A stretch of 64,000 nucleotides of DNA, from NCBI RefSeq assembly GCF_021991835.1, contig NZ_JAHDAU010000010.1, positions 1 through 64,000 of the forward strand, read 5' to 3'. The stretch's first letter is position 1. Each line of letters starts with the position of its first letter. The notes below the pieces were generated by a model. It had not been told where the DNA came from and did no database searches. It worked only from the letters and a program-made list of their open reading frames with translations. Below, in pieces: positions 19,504-29,165 of this stretch. The stretch comes from Polaribacter sargassicola (GTDB taxonomy: Bacteria; Bacteroidota; Bacteroidia; Flavobacteriales; Flavobacteriaceae). The translations under genes and the position numbers were made by a program.

Positions 19504-19824
19504 ATGACAGACAAAGAATTAGAAGAAATAGGAGACAAAATTGTAAGAGTTTTAAAAACAATTTACGATCCAGAAATACCAGTAGATATATACGAACTAG
19601 GCTTAATTTATGATGTTTTTGTTTCTGAAGAAAACAATGCTAAAATATTAATGACTTTAACTTCGCCAAATTGCCCAGTTGCAGAAACACTACCTGTAGA
19701 AGTAGAAGATAAAATTAAAACTTTAAAAGAAATTAATGAGTGCGAGGTAGAAATTACATTTGATCCTACTTGGACACAAGATATGATGAGTGAAGAAGCT
19801 AAACTAGAATTAGGGATGCTTTAG
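19504..19824 (+). CDS. sufT: MIP18/DUF59 family Fe-S assembly protein (SufT-like)
   Basis: A 106-residue MIP18-family (DUF59) protein: IYDPEIPVDIYELGLIYDV is the family signature and the conserved cysteine is in LTSPNCPVAETLP. Members of this family (SufT, PaaD-like proteins) help to mature iron-sulfur proteins. Its place 16 bp after sufE supports a SUF role rather than phenylacetate degradation. The symbol is by family and context. Confidence 0.85.
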   Translation: MTDKELEEIGDKIVRVLKTIYDPEIPVDIYELGLIYDVFVSEENNAKILMTLTSPNCPVAETLPVEVEDKIKTLKEINECEVEITFDPTWTQDMMSEEAKLELGML

Positions 19825-19879
19825 TTTAGTTAGCTACTTACAGTTAAGATTGCTAACTTTTTAATTTTTAAAACTTAAA

Positions 19880-20389
19880 ATGGCAGAAGAAATAATAAAT
19901 AGAGTTGCAAACAGCAAACTAAAAACCTTTGATTTAGAGGAAATCTACCCAGAAGGTAATAGAGTTTTGTTTGATATTAAAGACTGGCTTTTTCAAGAGT
20001 TAATTCTTAAAGAAAAAGACTTTAGAGCATCTGTTAAAGCCCATGATTGGTCTCAATACAAAAATTCTTTTGTAGCAATTTACTGCTCTTCAGATGCTAT
20101 AATTCCTTCTTGGGCATTTATGCTAGTAGCATCTGAATTAACACCGTTTGCAAACAAAGTAGTTATTGGTAATTTAGAACTATTAGAAACCGTTATTTAT
20201 CAAGAATTAATAAGTTTTTTAGATTTTAAACCTTTTGCAGATGCACCTGTAATTATTAAAGGCTGCTCTAACAAACCAATACCTAATTCTGCTTTTGCCT
20301 TTTTAATAGAAAAGCTACAACCAATTGCCAAAAGCATTATGTTTGGCGAAGCTTGTTCTACTGTACCTCTTTATAAATCAAAGAAATAA
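19880..20389 (+). CDS. DUF2480 family protein
   Basis: A 169-residue cytoplasmic protein without signal peptide or membrane helix. It resembles the Bacteroidota family DUF2480 (FDLEEIYPEGNRVLFDIKDWLFQ-type start, SSDAIIPSWAFMLVASEL and a Cys in IIKGCSNKPIP). Genes of this family are often found in SUF operons of this phylum, as here, 56 bp after the SufT-like gene. Its biochemical function is not known; a role in Fe-S assembly is inference from position. Cys residues in IKGCSNKP and FGEACSTVP could be functional. Confidence 0.8.
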   Translation: MAEEIINRVANSKLKTFDLEEIYPEGNRVLFDIKDWLFQELILKEKDFRASVKAHDWSQYKNSFVAIYCSSDAIIPSWAFMLVASELTPFANKVVIGNLELLETVIYQELISFLDFKPFADAPVIIKGCSNKPIPNSAFAFLIEKLQPIAKSIMFGEACSTVPLYKSKK

Positions 20390-20390
20390 T

Positions 20391-20420
20391 TTTGATTTAT
20401 AACATATATTATTATTTTTG
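20391..20420 (+). promoter_or_regulatory. promoter TTTG-N18-TATTTTTG before the first DUF3078 gene
   Basis: TTTG at 20391-20394, an 18-base spacer and TATTTTTG at 20413-20420 give an excellent match to the Bacteroidota promoter consensus. Expected transcription starts about 15 bases before the TTG start codon at 20442. Confidence 0.65.
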
Positions 20421-20441
20421 TTAACAATAAACCTATGAACT

Positions 20442-21302
20442 TTGAAGAAAATTATAATCCTTTTTTTCATTCTATTCTCTGTAAACTTCTCTGCACAAAA
20501 AGCTAAAGAAGAATTGCCAACACCTAAATGGAGTATTCTTGGTAAGTTTTCATTCTTATTTAACCAATCTTCGTTTTCTAATTGGGCACCTGGAGGGCAA
20601 AATACAATTGCAAGTAATGTTAGCATTAATTATGATATTAATTACAAAAAAGACAATGTAAACTGGGATAATATAATAAAAACAGGTTACGGTATTAGTC
20701 ATGTAAGTAATTCTGGACTACAAAAAACAGATGACCGATTTGAATTGAATAGTTTATTTGGCTATAGCACTTCTAAATATTGGTTTCTTTCTTTTTTAAC
20801 CAATTTTAAAACACAATATAGTGATGGTTTTAACTACAGCACAGAGCCTAAAGAGTTGGTTTCAGAATTTTTTTCTCCTGCATATTTAACCCTTGGACCA
20901 GGAATGTTATGGAAAAAATCTGACAAACTAAACGTAAACATTGCTCCTGCTACTGCCAGATATATTTTTGTTAGTGATGAATTTTCTGGAGACTTTGGTG
21001 TAGAAGAAGGTAAAACAACATCATTAGGTTTAGGCTTTAACTTATCTGGCCTTTATAAGTTTACCATAATGGACAATATTACAATGGAAAACACATTAAC
21101 GATGTACTCAGACTACCTTGCTAATGTTGGTAATATTGATATTGATTACCAAACAAACATTAATTTTAAGGTAAATGAATCTATAAAAATGCAGATGACT
21201 TTCCAAACAATTATAGACGACAACTCTTCTTCTAAAGTTCAATTTAGAGAATTATTTGGCCTTGGTGTTAATTATAATTTTCACGAAAAAGTAACTTATT
21301 AA
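20442..21302 (+). CDS. DUF3078 outer-membrane-type protein, TTG start
   Basis: A 286-residue exported protein of the DUF3078 family, common in Bacteroidota and of unknown function. The signal peptide is residues 1-19 (KKIIILFFILFSVNFSAQ). The mature part opens with WSILGKFSFLFNQSSFSNWAPGGQN, the family hallmark, and continues with alternating hydrophobic and aromatic strands that look like an outer-membrane beta barrel ending in an aromatic-rich strand. The start is TTG: the only upstream in-frame codon option is closed by a stop at 20436-20438, and no ATG occurs in the signal peptide. A nearby ATG at 20435 is in another frame. A similar gene follows in tandem. Confidence 0.82.
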   Translation: MKKIIILFFILFSVNFSAQKAKEELPTPKWSILGKFSFLFNQSSFSNWAPGGQNTIASNVSINYDINYKKDNVNWDNIIKTGYGISHVSNSGLQKTDDRFELNSLFGYSTSKYWFLSFLTNFKTQYSDGFNYSTEPKELVSEFFSPAYLTLGPGMLWKKSDKLNVNIAPATARYIFVSDEFSGDFGVEEGKTTSLGLGFNLSGLYKFTIMDNITMENTLTMYSDYLANVGNIDIDYQTNINFKVNESIKMQMTFQTIIDDNSSSKVQFRELFGLGVNYNFHEKVTY

Positions 21303-21310
21303 TTTTTTTA

Positions 21311-21339
21311 TTGTCTAAATAAGAAAAAGTGTACTTTTG
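21311..21339 (+). promoter_or_regulatory. promoter TTG-N18-TACTTTTG before the second DUF3078 gene
   Basis: TTG at 21311-21313 and TACTTTTG at 21332-21339 are separated by 18 bases, a good Bacteroidota promoter, 25 bases before the ATG at 21365. The second gene can therefore be transcribed on its own. Confidence 0.65.
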
Positions 21340-21364
21340 CACGCTAAAATTTAAAAAACAAAAA

Positions 21365-22285
21365 ATGAAAAAATTATCAATTTTATTTTTAATTGCATTT
21401 ATTAATTTTTCTTTAAACGCACAAACAGCCGAAGAATTAAAAAAAGAACAAGCTCCTTTAAAAGCAGAAATAGCAAAATTACAAGGACAGGTAAAATCTT
21501 TACAAGCTAAAATTGATGCACTTCCTGGATGGAGAAAAGGTGCTTTTGGTACAATTGGTGGAAACTTATCTGGTTTTAACAATTGGTACTCTAAAAGCGA
21601 GCCTAACTCTTCTGCTGGTAATATTGGTATTACAGTAAATGGTTTTGCCAACTTAATTGAAGATAGTTTCTTTTGGAGAAATTCTGCTGCAGTGAACCTT
21701 GGCTGGGTAAAATTAGATGATAAAGATGACCCAACAGACAGTAAAAGTTTTGATGCTGCAACAGATGTATTTACAATTACTTCTTTATATGGTAAAAAAT
21801 TAAACAGTAAATGGGCTGTTTCTGGTTTAGGTGAATATAGAACAACAATTATAGATAACTTTAACAATCCTGGATACTTAGATTTAGGTGTTGGTTTTAC
21901 TTGGACACCAAAATCTAATTTAGTTGTTGTATTACACCCAGGAAACTACAACTTTGTTTTTAGTAAAGACAATACAGTTTTCGAATCTTCTTTGGGTGCA
22001 AAAATTGTTGCTGATTACACACAGAAATATGGTAAATTAAGTGTAAAATCTAATCTATCTGTTTTTCAAAGCTATGAATCTTCAAATTTATCTAACTACA
22101 CTTTTACAAACTCTTTTGGTTATTCTATCTGGAAAGGAATTGGAGTTGGTTTTGAGTTAGGTTTACGTAAAAACAAACAAGAAGCTTTAGAATATGCTTT
22201 AATAGATGATTCTACGGCAACTTTTGATAATGTAGATAACAAATTACAATCTTATTGGTTATTTGGTCTTAACTATGCTTTTTAA
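21365..22285 (+). CDS. DUF3078 outer-membrane-type protein with coiled-coil N-terminus
   Basis: A 306-residue paralogue of the preceding protein. It has a signal peptide (KKLSILFLIAFINFSLNAQ) followed by a short helical, charged segment (residues about 20-50, TAEELKKEQAPLKAEIAKLQ) that should form a coiled coil, then the DUF3078 region (GGNLSGFNNWYSKSEPNSS) and barrel-like strands ending in SYWLFGLNYAF, with terminal Phe as in many outer-membrane proteins. The open frame reaches a GTG at 21329 but this lies inside the promoter; the ATG at 21365 begins the signal peptide. Function unknown. Confidence 0.85.
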   Translation: MKKLSILFLIAFINFSLNAQTAEELKKEQAPLKAEIAKLQGQVKSLQAKIDALPGWRKGAFGTIGGNLSGFNNWYSKSEPNSSAGNIGITVNGFANLIEDSFFWRNSAAVNLGWVKLDDKDDPTDSKSFDAATDVFTITSLYGKKLNSKWAVSGLGEYRTTIIDNFNNPGYLDLGVGFTWTPKSNLVVVLHPGNYNFVFSKDNTVFESSLGAKIVADYTQKYGKLSVKSNLSVFQSYESSNLSNYTFTNSFGYSIWKGIGVGFELGLRKNKQEALEYALIDDSTATFDNVDNKLQSYWLFGLNYAF

Positions 22286-22323
22286 GGTAAATTAAAATAT
22301 TTTTTTCGAAATACTTGAAATAG

Positions 22324-22358
22324 AAAAAGGTCAGTAATTAAAAATTACTGACCTTTTT
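22324..22358. terminator. bidirectional intrinsic terminator between convergent genes
   Basis: A 15 bp stem AAAAAGGTCAGTAAT / ATTACTGACCTTTTT with a 5-base loop, followed by further T residues. It serves the DUF3078 gene (plus, ends 22285) and the metallophosphoesterase gene (minus, ends 22387). Confidence 0.92.
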
Positions 22359-22386
22359 TTATTTGCAAACAAAAATAATTATCTTT

Positions 22387-23808
22387 TTATTTTATTATAA
22401 AGTCTTTTTTTAATCTCATTTTTACTGTAGATTCATTATTAGTTAATGTTTTCTTTCCTTTTTTATTTTTCACCAAACTAAAACTATCATAAACCTCTCC
22501 TTTTGTAGTGTAAGAATTGTATTTAATTGTATCATTTTCTACTGTTATAATTTGGAAAAGTTGAACATACTCTCCTCTTTTCACCATCCAATCTTGATTC
22601 TGAGATTCATACATTTTTGGACCACTTACAGAGACTGCATATACAGTTTCTGCATCTTGCACAATTGTTCTTCCTAAACCTTCATTAGATGCGTAACCCC
22701 TAGCATAGGTATGATCATGACCTTGTAAAACTAAATCTACATTGTATTTTTCTATCAAAGGTTTTAAGTTTTCTCGTAACTCTTGATTATCTCTGCCCTT
22801 TGCGGTAGAAAAAATAGGATAATGCATGGTAATTGTTACCCATTTTTTTGTGTTATTAACCAAAACTGAATCTAACCATTTTGTTTGAGCATCTCTAGAG
22901 TATTTGCTATTATTAAAACTTTGAGCATCTATAGAAATTACCTTCATATTTTGATAATCTAAAGCATAACATGTTTCTTTAAGCTCTTCTAAAGGACCAT
23001 TTTCTGGCAATGTAAATTGTGGTCTCCATAAAGCTGATAACTTTGTTCTATTAACACTTTTATCATATTCATGATTCCCCGGAGTCATAATACTAGGCAC
23101 AGTTGCGTGTATAAAACTCCCCGCATAAAACCATTCTCCCCACTCTCTATCAGATTCACTATGGTTAATTAAATCTCCTGCATGTAACATAAAGCTAACC
23201 TCTGTCATCATTTTATATGACTTACGAATTACTCTAGACCACATTGATTTTACATCATTTTGCGCATCTCCAAAATAAATAAAACTAAAAGGTTCATTTT
23301 CATTTATAGGCGGAGTACTTATTTGAAACCATTCACTCCAAGTATCTTTATTTTTACTACCATCTCCAACTCTATAAACATAATCAGTTCCTGGTTTAAG
23401 GTTGTTTATAATTACTGAGTGATAAGCAGCTTTTACAGAAGGTTCTTTGTCTCTTGTATTTTCTACTGTAATCAATTCTGTTTTAGCAGTAAATTGTTGT
23501 TTTTTCTCATCTAATAAAAAATCAGGGCCATGCGTTTCTTCTGCTATTTCTACAAAAGCAGATTCTATATCTTGACTTGTCCTCCAATTAACCGCAAAAC
23601 TATTACTTGTATCTTCTGTTAAACTAACAATAATTCTATCAGGTACTTTAGATGGGAAAATTAATTTATGTGCATCTACATCAGACATATATGGTTTATG
23701 CGAATGAGTATGCTGATAATCCTCATTATTATGGTGAGATTCCTTTTCCTTTGTTTTACATGCCGATAAAACAATTACCCCTAAAAGAACAAATACTATT
23801 TTTTTCAT
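22387..23808 (-). CDS. purple-acid-phosphatase-like metallophosphoesterase lipoprotein
   Basis: A 473-residue lipoprotein: signal peptide with lipobox LSAC, lipidated Cys17. A fibronectin-like N-terminal domain (residues about 50-165, TSNSFAVNWRTSQ, LKPGTDYVYRVGDG) precedes a calcineurin-type phosphoesterase domain with all metal motifs: FGDAQND, HAGDLINHS, PGNHEYD, TMHYPIFS and LQGHDHTYARG. This layout is that of purple acid phosphatases. It is probably displayed in the periplasm or on the cell surface and releases phosphate from esters. It follows susD by 56 bp on the same strand; a strong hairpin lies in that gap. The context points to a phosphorylated substrate for the SusCD pair. Confidence 0.88.
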   Translation of the reverse strand: MKKIVFVLLGVIVLSACKTKEKESHHNNEDYQHTHSHKPYMSDVDAHKLIFPSKVPDRIIVSLTEDTSNSFAVNWRTSQDIESAFVEIAEETHGPDFLLDEKKQQFTAKTELITVENTRDKEPSVKAAYHSVIINNLKPGTDYVYRVGDGSKNKDTWSEWFQISTPPINENEPFSFIYFGDAQNDVKSMWSRVIRKSYKMMTEVSFMLHAGDLINHSESDREWGEWFYAGSFIHATVPSIMTPGNHEYDKSVNRTKLSALWRPQFTLPENGPLEELKETCYALDYQNMKVISIDAQSFNNSKYSRDAQTKWLDSVLVNNTKKWVTITMHYPIFSTAKGRDNQELRENLKPLIEKYNVDLVLQGHDHTYARGYASNEGLGRTIVQDAETVYAVSVSGPKMYESQNQDWMVKRGEYVQLFQIITVENDTIKYNSYTTKGEVYDSFSLVKNKKGKKTLTNNESTVKMRLKKDFIIK

Positions 23809-23824
23809 TTATTTTGATTTTAAA

Positions 23825-23857
23825 TACAAAGCAGAAGAACAAAACTTCTGCTTTGTA
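23825..23857 (-). promoter_or_regulatory. 13 bp perfect hairpin between susD and the phosphoesterase gene
   Basis: The stem TACAAAGCAGAAG / CTTCTGCTTTGTA is perfect, with a 7-base loop. In minus-strand RNA it is followed by only a short, broken U tract, so it is more likely an mRNA-stabilising or attenuating hairpin between the two genes than a full terminator. Confidence 0.6.
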
Positions 23858-23864
23858 AAAATAA

Positions 23865-25592
23865 TTATTGCAGAAGCCACATGTTAGACCATTGGTCATT
23901 TACTGCTGGCTGTAAATTATTAATAGCATTTAACATGTTTTCTTCGTTGTAAGCATCTGTATAAATAAATCTTACTGGAGTTTGTTGCCCTTTTGTTCCT
24001 GAAATAATATTACTATTCAATTCTGGATAACCAGTTCTACTAAAATCAAACCAAGACTCTGTAGTTAACCATAAGGCAATCCATTTTTGATGAATAATTG
24101 GTTCTAATTTATCTGAAGCCGCATCGTAAATTTCTTTAGCATTCTCAATATATTCAGCTTGATTAAAAGCAATTAAAGCATTACTTGCTTCATCATAAAC
24201 AGACTCACTATCTCCATCGGTAATTTGATATTGATTAAAAGACAACTCTATTCCTTTTTTGTAAAACAAATAAGCATCTTCATTAATATAACCTCTATAA
24301 CTAGCTTCTGCTAATAAAAACTGTACTTCTGCCGCAGTCATTAAAATAGATTTTACTAATTCATGATTATTTTCTGAATACATATCTGCTAGGTAAGATG
24401 CATGTGGATTTGCAGCAGCATTTAAATAAATACTACCATCTAAATTTCCTATTTCTGTAATTACATCACTAAGTGTACCTCCTAAATTAAAATCATTTGG
24501 AGCACTTAAAGCGATAGGTAAACCAACAAACAAACTAGTATTAATATCATTTTCTAAATTATCATCACTATTAACAGCGTCAATATCAAAATCTACATAA
24601 CGTTTTACTCTGTTATTTTCTATTACAACTTCATTTGCTGTTCCTTGTATTAACTGAACATCTACAGGTTTTATCCATTTAGTTAAGCGTGGGTCATTTA
24701 AGGCGATTAAATCGTTTACAATGGTAGAAGATGGTTTTCTACGGTAAAACTCAGATCTGTTACTCCAATTTAAAGCGCCACCTGGCCAACTGTTAGCACT
24801 ATCTGTACCAATATAAGACATAACAGCATTATCACTATTATCTTCTAAAACAGGAAACTCACTTGGATTGTTTACAATTGAAGCAATTTCTGAAGATACA
24901 TTAATATCTGAATCACTTTTTTCTGACAAACGAATGTAAAATCTAAGACGAAGTGAATTTGCTAATCGTCTCCATTTTTGACCATCTCCATTGTACATTA
25001 TATCACTATCTACAGCTTCTGTAATTATTCCTGTATTTGTTAAAAGCGTATTCGCTTCCTTTAAATCATTAAGAATCCCTATAAAAACTTCTTTTTGAGT
25101 ATCGTAAACAGGCTTTAAGAATTCATCTCCTCCATTTTCAGCTAGTAAAGCTTTACTGTAAGGGACATCACCATAAGCAGATGTTATAAAACCATATTGA
25201 TAAGATTTTATAATTAATGCTACTGCTTGATAGTAATTTTTTACCTCATCCGTTTTTTCATTTTCTGCTCTTTCAAAAATATATTCACTATCCTTTAAAG
25301 GTTCATAATAATTAGAAAAATCTGTAGTTCCCCATTGATAATTATTTTCCTCATAACTCGTAAAATCTCTTTGTAAATATTGTGTTGCAGCTGATAAATG
25401 CCCCCATTCATAAGACATTGTAGTTGCAATTTGAGCAGATTTTGATAGAACACCTGTTAATACAAATTTAATATCTACTTCTGTATCTGGTAGCGTATTT
25501 GGACTTGTATTGATCTCATCAAAAGACTCACTACATGATGTTGCAACAAGCACTATCATTAATAGTAATATGGTTATTATATTATTTTTCAT
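23865..25592 (-). CDS. SusD/RagB-family outer-membrane lipoprotein
   Basis: The substrate-binding lid of a SusCD importer. A signal peptide ends in the lipobox ATSC (lipidated Cys20), followed by the acidic SESFDEIN typical of surface lipoproteins in this group. Motifs such as QYLQRDFTSYEENNYQWGTTDFSNYY, a long helical middle and the late blocks QFLLAEASYRGYI and IHQKWIALWLTTESWFDFSR fit the SusD-like family (the variety often labelled SusD-like_2). The length of 575 residues is normal. It is 19 bp after the susC gene and thus in the same operon. Sequence alone does not show the ligand. Confidence 0.92.
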   Translation of the reverse strand: MKNNIITILLLMIVLVATSCSESFDEINTSPNTLPDTEVDIKFVLTGVLSKSAQIATTMSYEWGHLSAATQYLQRDFTSYEENNYQWGTTDFSNYYEPLKDSEYIFERAENEKTDEVKNYYQAVALIIKSYQYGFITSAYGDVPYSKALLAENGGDEFLKPVYDTQKEVFIGILNDLKEANTLLTNTGIITEAVDSDIMYNGDGQKWRRLANSLRLRFYIRLSEKSDSDINVSSEIASIVNNPSEFPVLEDNSDNAVMSYIGTDSANSWPGGALNWSNRSEFYRRKPSSTIVNDLIALNDPRLTKWIKPVDVQLIQGTANEVVIENNRVKRYVDFDIDAVNSDDNLENDINTSLFVGLPIALSAPNDFNLGGTLSDVITEIGNLDGSIYLNAAANPHASYLADMYSENNHELVKSILMTAAEVQFLLAEASYRGYINEDAYLFYKKGIELSFNQYQITDGDSESVYDEASNALIAFNQAEYIENAKEIYDAASDKLEPIIHQKWIALWLTTESWFDFSRTGYPELNSNIISGTKGQQTPVRFIYTDAYNEENMLNAINNLQPAVNDQWSNMWLLQ

Positions 25593-25611
25593 TTTGTTTC
25601 GTATTTTTTAA

Positions 25612-28600
25612 TTAAAAACTAACGTTAAGTCTAAATCCCATTGGTACCGTCCACGGAGCAAGATTCCATTTATCAAAACCCTGGTTTCCTTCATCATAAG
25701 CTGTTTCTGGATCGATACCAATTTTAGCTTTTGTCCATAACATTATATTCTTAGCGTATAAAGAAATAGAGATGTTTTGAGCAGATATATATTTTGCTAC
25801 ATTATCCGAGAAATCGTAAGTAAGTGTAATATCTCTTAATTTTACAAAAGAAGCATCATACATAAAAGTTTCTCCGGTTCTCCAAAAACTACCACTAGAT
25901 TCTACTACTCTATAAGCATCAAAAAGCTGAGTTCCTTCGCCTCCAAAATTCTCTGTATAAGTTCCATCTCCGTTATCTATAACTCCAGGAAAGAAAGCTC
26001 CATTATAATTTCCATTGTATTCAAAACCTCCTAAATCTTGATTTCTACCACCAACCCAAACATTATTATCTCTATAAGCAGGATTCGATTTAATTTCATT
26101 TGCAAGTGCAGCTCTATCTCCATTAAAAGAATTTGCATTTAAAACACCTGTAAATGTACTTGTACTAATACCATTGTTCCAGCTTTCTATTTTACCAGAA
26201 CGCGCCATTCTCTTCATAGATTCAGAGAAAAAATCTCCGCCTTGTCTCCAATCTAAACTAGCAGATAATGTGAAATTTTTATATGTAATAGAAGTATTAA
26301 AACCTACAGCAAAATCGTTATTAGAGTTACCTACCTTTTTTTGATTTTCTTTAGTTCTATCAACATCCCATCTACCGTTAGCATCTAATAAATTCCACCC
26401 TTTATATTCTCCTTCTTCTACTTTTCTAACATAAGGTGCATATAAATCACCAATAACACCACCTACTCTTGTAAATGATCCCATATCAGTTCCTCCTCCA
26501 AAATCAACTCTATCAATTCCATCTACTAAAGCAACTAACTTACTTTCTTGTTTGGTAAAGTTAAAATTCATATTCCATTCTAAATCTTCTGTTCTAATCG
26601 GTATTATATTTAAACCTAACTCAATACCATAATTTTCTACATTACCAGCATTAATTGTAGAACTTGTATAACCTGTTAAAGGAGATACAGCGACATTTAA
26701 AATTTGATTTTTATTCTGAGTTTTATAATATGTAGCATCAAAACCTAAACGACCATGAAACAATTTAACATCGGTACCAAACTCATAAGAGGTAGCAATT
26801 TCTGGCTTTAAATTAGTATTTGGCATACTGCTAGGTAATGAATATGTAAAATCGTCTCCCCAATAACCTTGAGATAAGGTTGGATTGATTAAATAAGGAG
26901 AAGTGTCTTTACCTACTTGTGCCCAACTAGATCTTACTTTAAACAGAGATACCCATTTTGGCATTTCTACAAATTGAGATACTAATACACTCGTAGAAAC
27001 TGAAGGATAAAAATAAGATCTATTTTCTTTTGGCAACGTACTAGACCAATCGTTACGAGCAGTAAAATCCAGAAAAACATAATCTTTATAGCCAAGAGAT
27101 AACATTCCATATGCACTGTAAACAGATTTCCTATAACTAGCACTGCTATAAGACAATCCGCCTCTTGCTACATTAGACACTGTATAAAGACCTGGTAAAA
27201 CCAAATTGTCTCCGCCAGAACTAATTGATGTACTTAGGCTGTTTAATATATTACCACCAATAGATGGATCTATACGAAAATCTCCTAATTGCTTCTTATA
27301 AGAAAAAAGCACATCAATATTAGTTTCACTAGAACTACTCTCGCTAATATTATAAGATCCAAAAGGTTTACTAGTACCAAAACCATCGTAAGACCAAGGT
27401 CTAATAACTTCTGTTCTATTGCTATTACTACTGTTAGACACTCTAGCCATAGCATTAAAATCTTCATTAATTTGCCAATCTAATTTAATGTTTCCAAACC
27501 CTCTAATTTTATCAAACTTGTTAATTCTTTCATTAGCAAAAAACCATGGATTGTTATATCCTTCTGTAATTTTACGTTGTTCTGTATTTTTTACAACCCA
27601 ATAATCTTTTAAATCATTTATATTGATATGTGGAGCAATATTATAAATATCAAAATATTGGTCATCTCCACCAATTGAGTTTATAGGATAATTATCTGAA
27701 TTTGGATTAGATATATTAATGTTTGTAGAAACAGTTACTTTATCTGTAATTTTAAAACTAGTTGTTAAATTTGCTCCAATTTTTTGCAATTCTGTGCCAG
27801 GTGTAAAACCTTTTCCGCTTAACTGAGAAATAGACAATCGAAAACTCCCTTTATCATAAGCCCCAGAAACACTTACATCATTAATAGTAGTAGCACCTGT
27901 TTTAAAATAATCTTTTAAACTATTATCATAAAATTTTAAAGGCACTTCTTCTCCATTGCTATTCCATTGTACGGCAGAAGCTCCTTCTTCTGCTCCATAC
28001 CAATGCTGCCAAGTAGCTTCATTAAAGATCCCTTTTTGCCCATTAGTAAATTGATTTTGCAACTCTACGTATTTATAAGGAGTATTAAACGTTGTGGTGG
28101 TATTAAAAGTAACTCCAATTCCTTTTTTTGTATTATTACCAGATTTGGTAGTAATTAAAATAACTCCATTACCTGCTCTAGACCCATAAAGAGCTGCTGC
28201 ACTTGCCCCTTTTAAAACAGATATATTTTCTATATCCATTGCACTAATATCTCCCATTACATTGGTATCTCCAATTGGAGAACCATCTATAACCACTAAA
28301 GGCTGATCATTGCCTGTTAAAGAAGTTTTACCTCTAATATAAACATAGGTTTCGTTGTTCAAATCATTTCCTCCACGACGAATATCTAAACCAGAAATTT
28401 TACTTGATAAACCTCCTAAAACATTTTCTTGAGGAACAACGTTAATTTTTTTATCTTCGATTTCACCCACAGAATATCCTAGCGCTTTCTTTTCTCTTTT
28501 CATTCCTAAGGCTGTAACAATAATCTCATTTAAATCTGCAATATTTTCTTTTAATACGATGTTAAATTCTTTTTGATTGTTAACTTGAACCTCTTCATTT

Positions 28601-29115
28601 AAATAGCCTATATAAGAGATTACTAAAACAGCATTGGGGTTTGATACTGTTATAGAAAATTGACCTTCAAAATTTGATGTTACTCCATTATTTGTTCCTT
28701 TTTCCATAACAGAACTACCAGGTAACGGGTTTCCGTTTTCATCTGAAACTGTACCTTTTATACTTTGTTGAAACTTACTTTTATTAACTTTCTTTATTAA
28801 GACACTCTTGTCATTAATTTGATATTTAAAGAAACCTTTTTTAGATAAATCATTCAATAGATTAGATAATAGTATTTCTTTATAATCGATAGTAAACTTA
28901 GTTGAATCTTCAATAATTTTCTGTCCGTAAGAAAAATTTATATCGTATTCATTTTTAAGTTTTGAAAAAATAGTTGTTAGTTTAGCATTTTCTAATTTAA
29001 TGCTTACTTTTAACCCCAATATATTTTTTTGATTATTTCCAAAACTTGTCATTGGAACTAATCCTATCATAAAAAGGAGTAAAATTAACTTAGATAAGTA
29101 ATTTTTAAAATTCAT
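25612..29115 (-). CDS. SusC/RagA-family TonB-dependent transporter with STN signalling domain
   Basis: A 1167-residue outer-membrane channel. Signal peptide at 1-26; STN (secretin/TonB short N-terminal) domain at about 30-112, which couples to FecR-type anti-sigma factors; a carboxypeptidase-regulatory-like beta sandwich at about 118-195 (GTVSDENGNPLPGSSV); TonB-box region and plug (VVTALGMKREKKALGYS, SGLDIRRGGN, VLKGASAAALYGSRAGNGVI) to about 330; then the barrel, ending GFRLNVSF with terminal Phe. The STN domain together with the upstream FecR and ECF sigma genes means the transporter itself reports substrate binding and induces its own operon. Confidence 0.95.
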   Translation of the reverse strand: MNFKNYLSKLILLLFMIGLVPMTSFGNNQKNILGLKVSIKLENAKLTTIFSKLKNEYDINFSYGQKIIEDSTKFTIDYKEILLSNLLNDLSKKGFFKYQINDKSVLIKKVNKSKFQQSIKGTVSDENGNPLPGSSVMEKGTNNGVTSNFEGQFSITVSNPNAVLVISYIGYLNEEVQVNNQKEFNIVLKENIADLNEIIVTALGMKREKKALGYSVGEIEDKKINVVPQENVLGGLSSKISGLDIRRGGNDLNNETYVYIRGKTSLTGNDQPLVVIDGSPIGDTNVMGDISAMDIENISVLKGASAAALYGSRAGNGVILITTKSGNNTKKGIGVTFNTTTTFNTPYKYVELQNQFTNGQKGIFNEATWQHWYGAEEGASAVQWNSNGEEVPLKFYDNSLKDYFKTGATTINDVSVSGAYDKGSFRLSISQLSGKGFTPGTELQKIGANLTTSFKITDKVTVSTNINISNPNSDNYPINSIGGDDQYFDIYNIAPHININDLKDYWVVKNTEQRKITEGYNNPWFFANERINKFDKIRGFGNIKLDWQINEDFNAMARVSNSSNSNRTEVIRPWSYDGFGTSKPFGSYNISESSSSETNIDVLFSYKKQLGDFRIDPSIGGNILNSLSTSISSGGDNLVLPGLYTVSNVARGGLSYSSASYRKSVYSAYGMLSLGYKDYVFLDFTARNDWSSTLPKENRSYFYPSVSTSVLVSQFVEMPKWVSLFKVRSSWAQVGKDTSPYLINPTLSQGYWGDDFTYSLPSSMPNTNLKPEIATSYEFGTDVKLFHGRLGFDATYYKTQNKNQILNVAVSPLTGYTSSTINAGNVENYGIELGLNIIPIRTEDLEWNMNFNFTKQESKLVALVDGIDRVDFGGGTDMGSFTRVGGVIGDLYAPYVRKVEEGEYKGWNLLDANGRWDVDRTKENQKKVGNSNNDFAVGFNTSITYKNFTLSASLDWRQGGDFFSESMKRMARSGKIESWNNGISTSTFTGVLNANSFNGDRAALANEIKSNPAYRDNNVWVGGRNQDLGGFEYNGNYNGAFFPGVIDNGDGTYTENFGGEGTQLFDAYRVVESSGSFWRTGETFMYDASFVKLRDITLTYDFSDNVAKYISAQNISISLYAKNIMLWTKAKIGIDPETAYDEGNQGFDKWNLAPWTVPMGFRLNVSF

Positions 29116-29165
29116 TTTAATATTTAATAAGTGTTGTTTTTATTATAGATTCGATACTTTTTACC

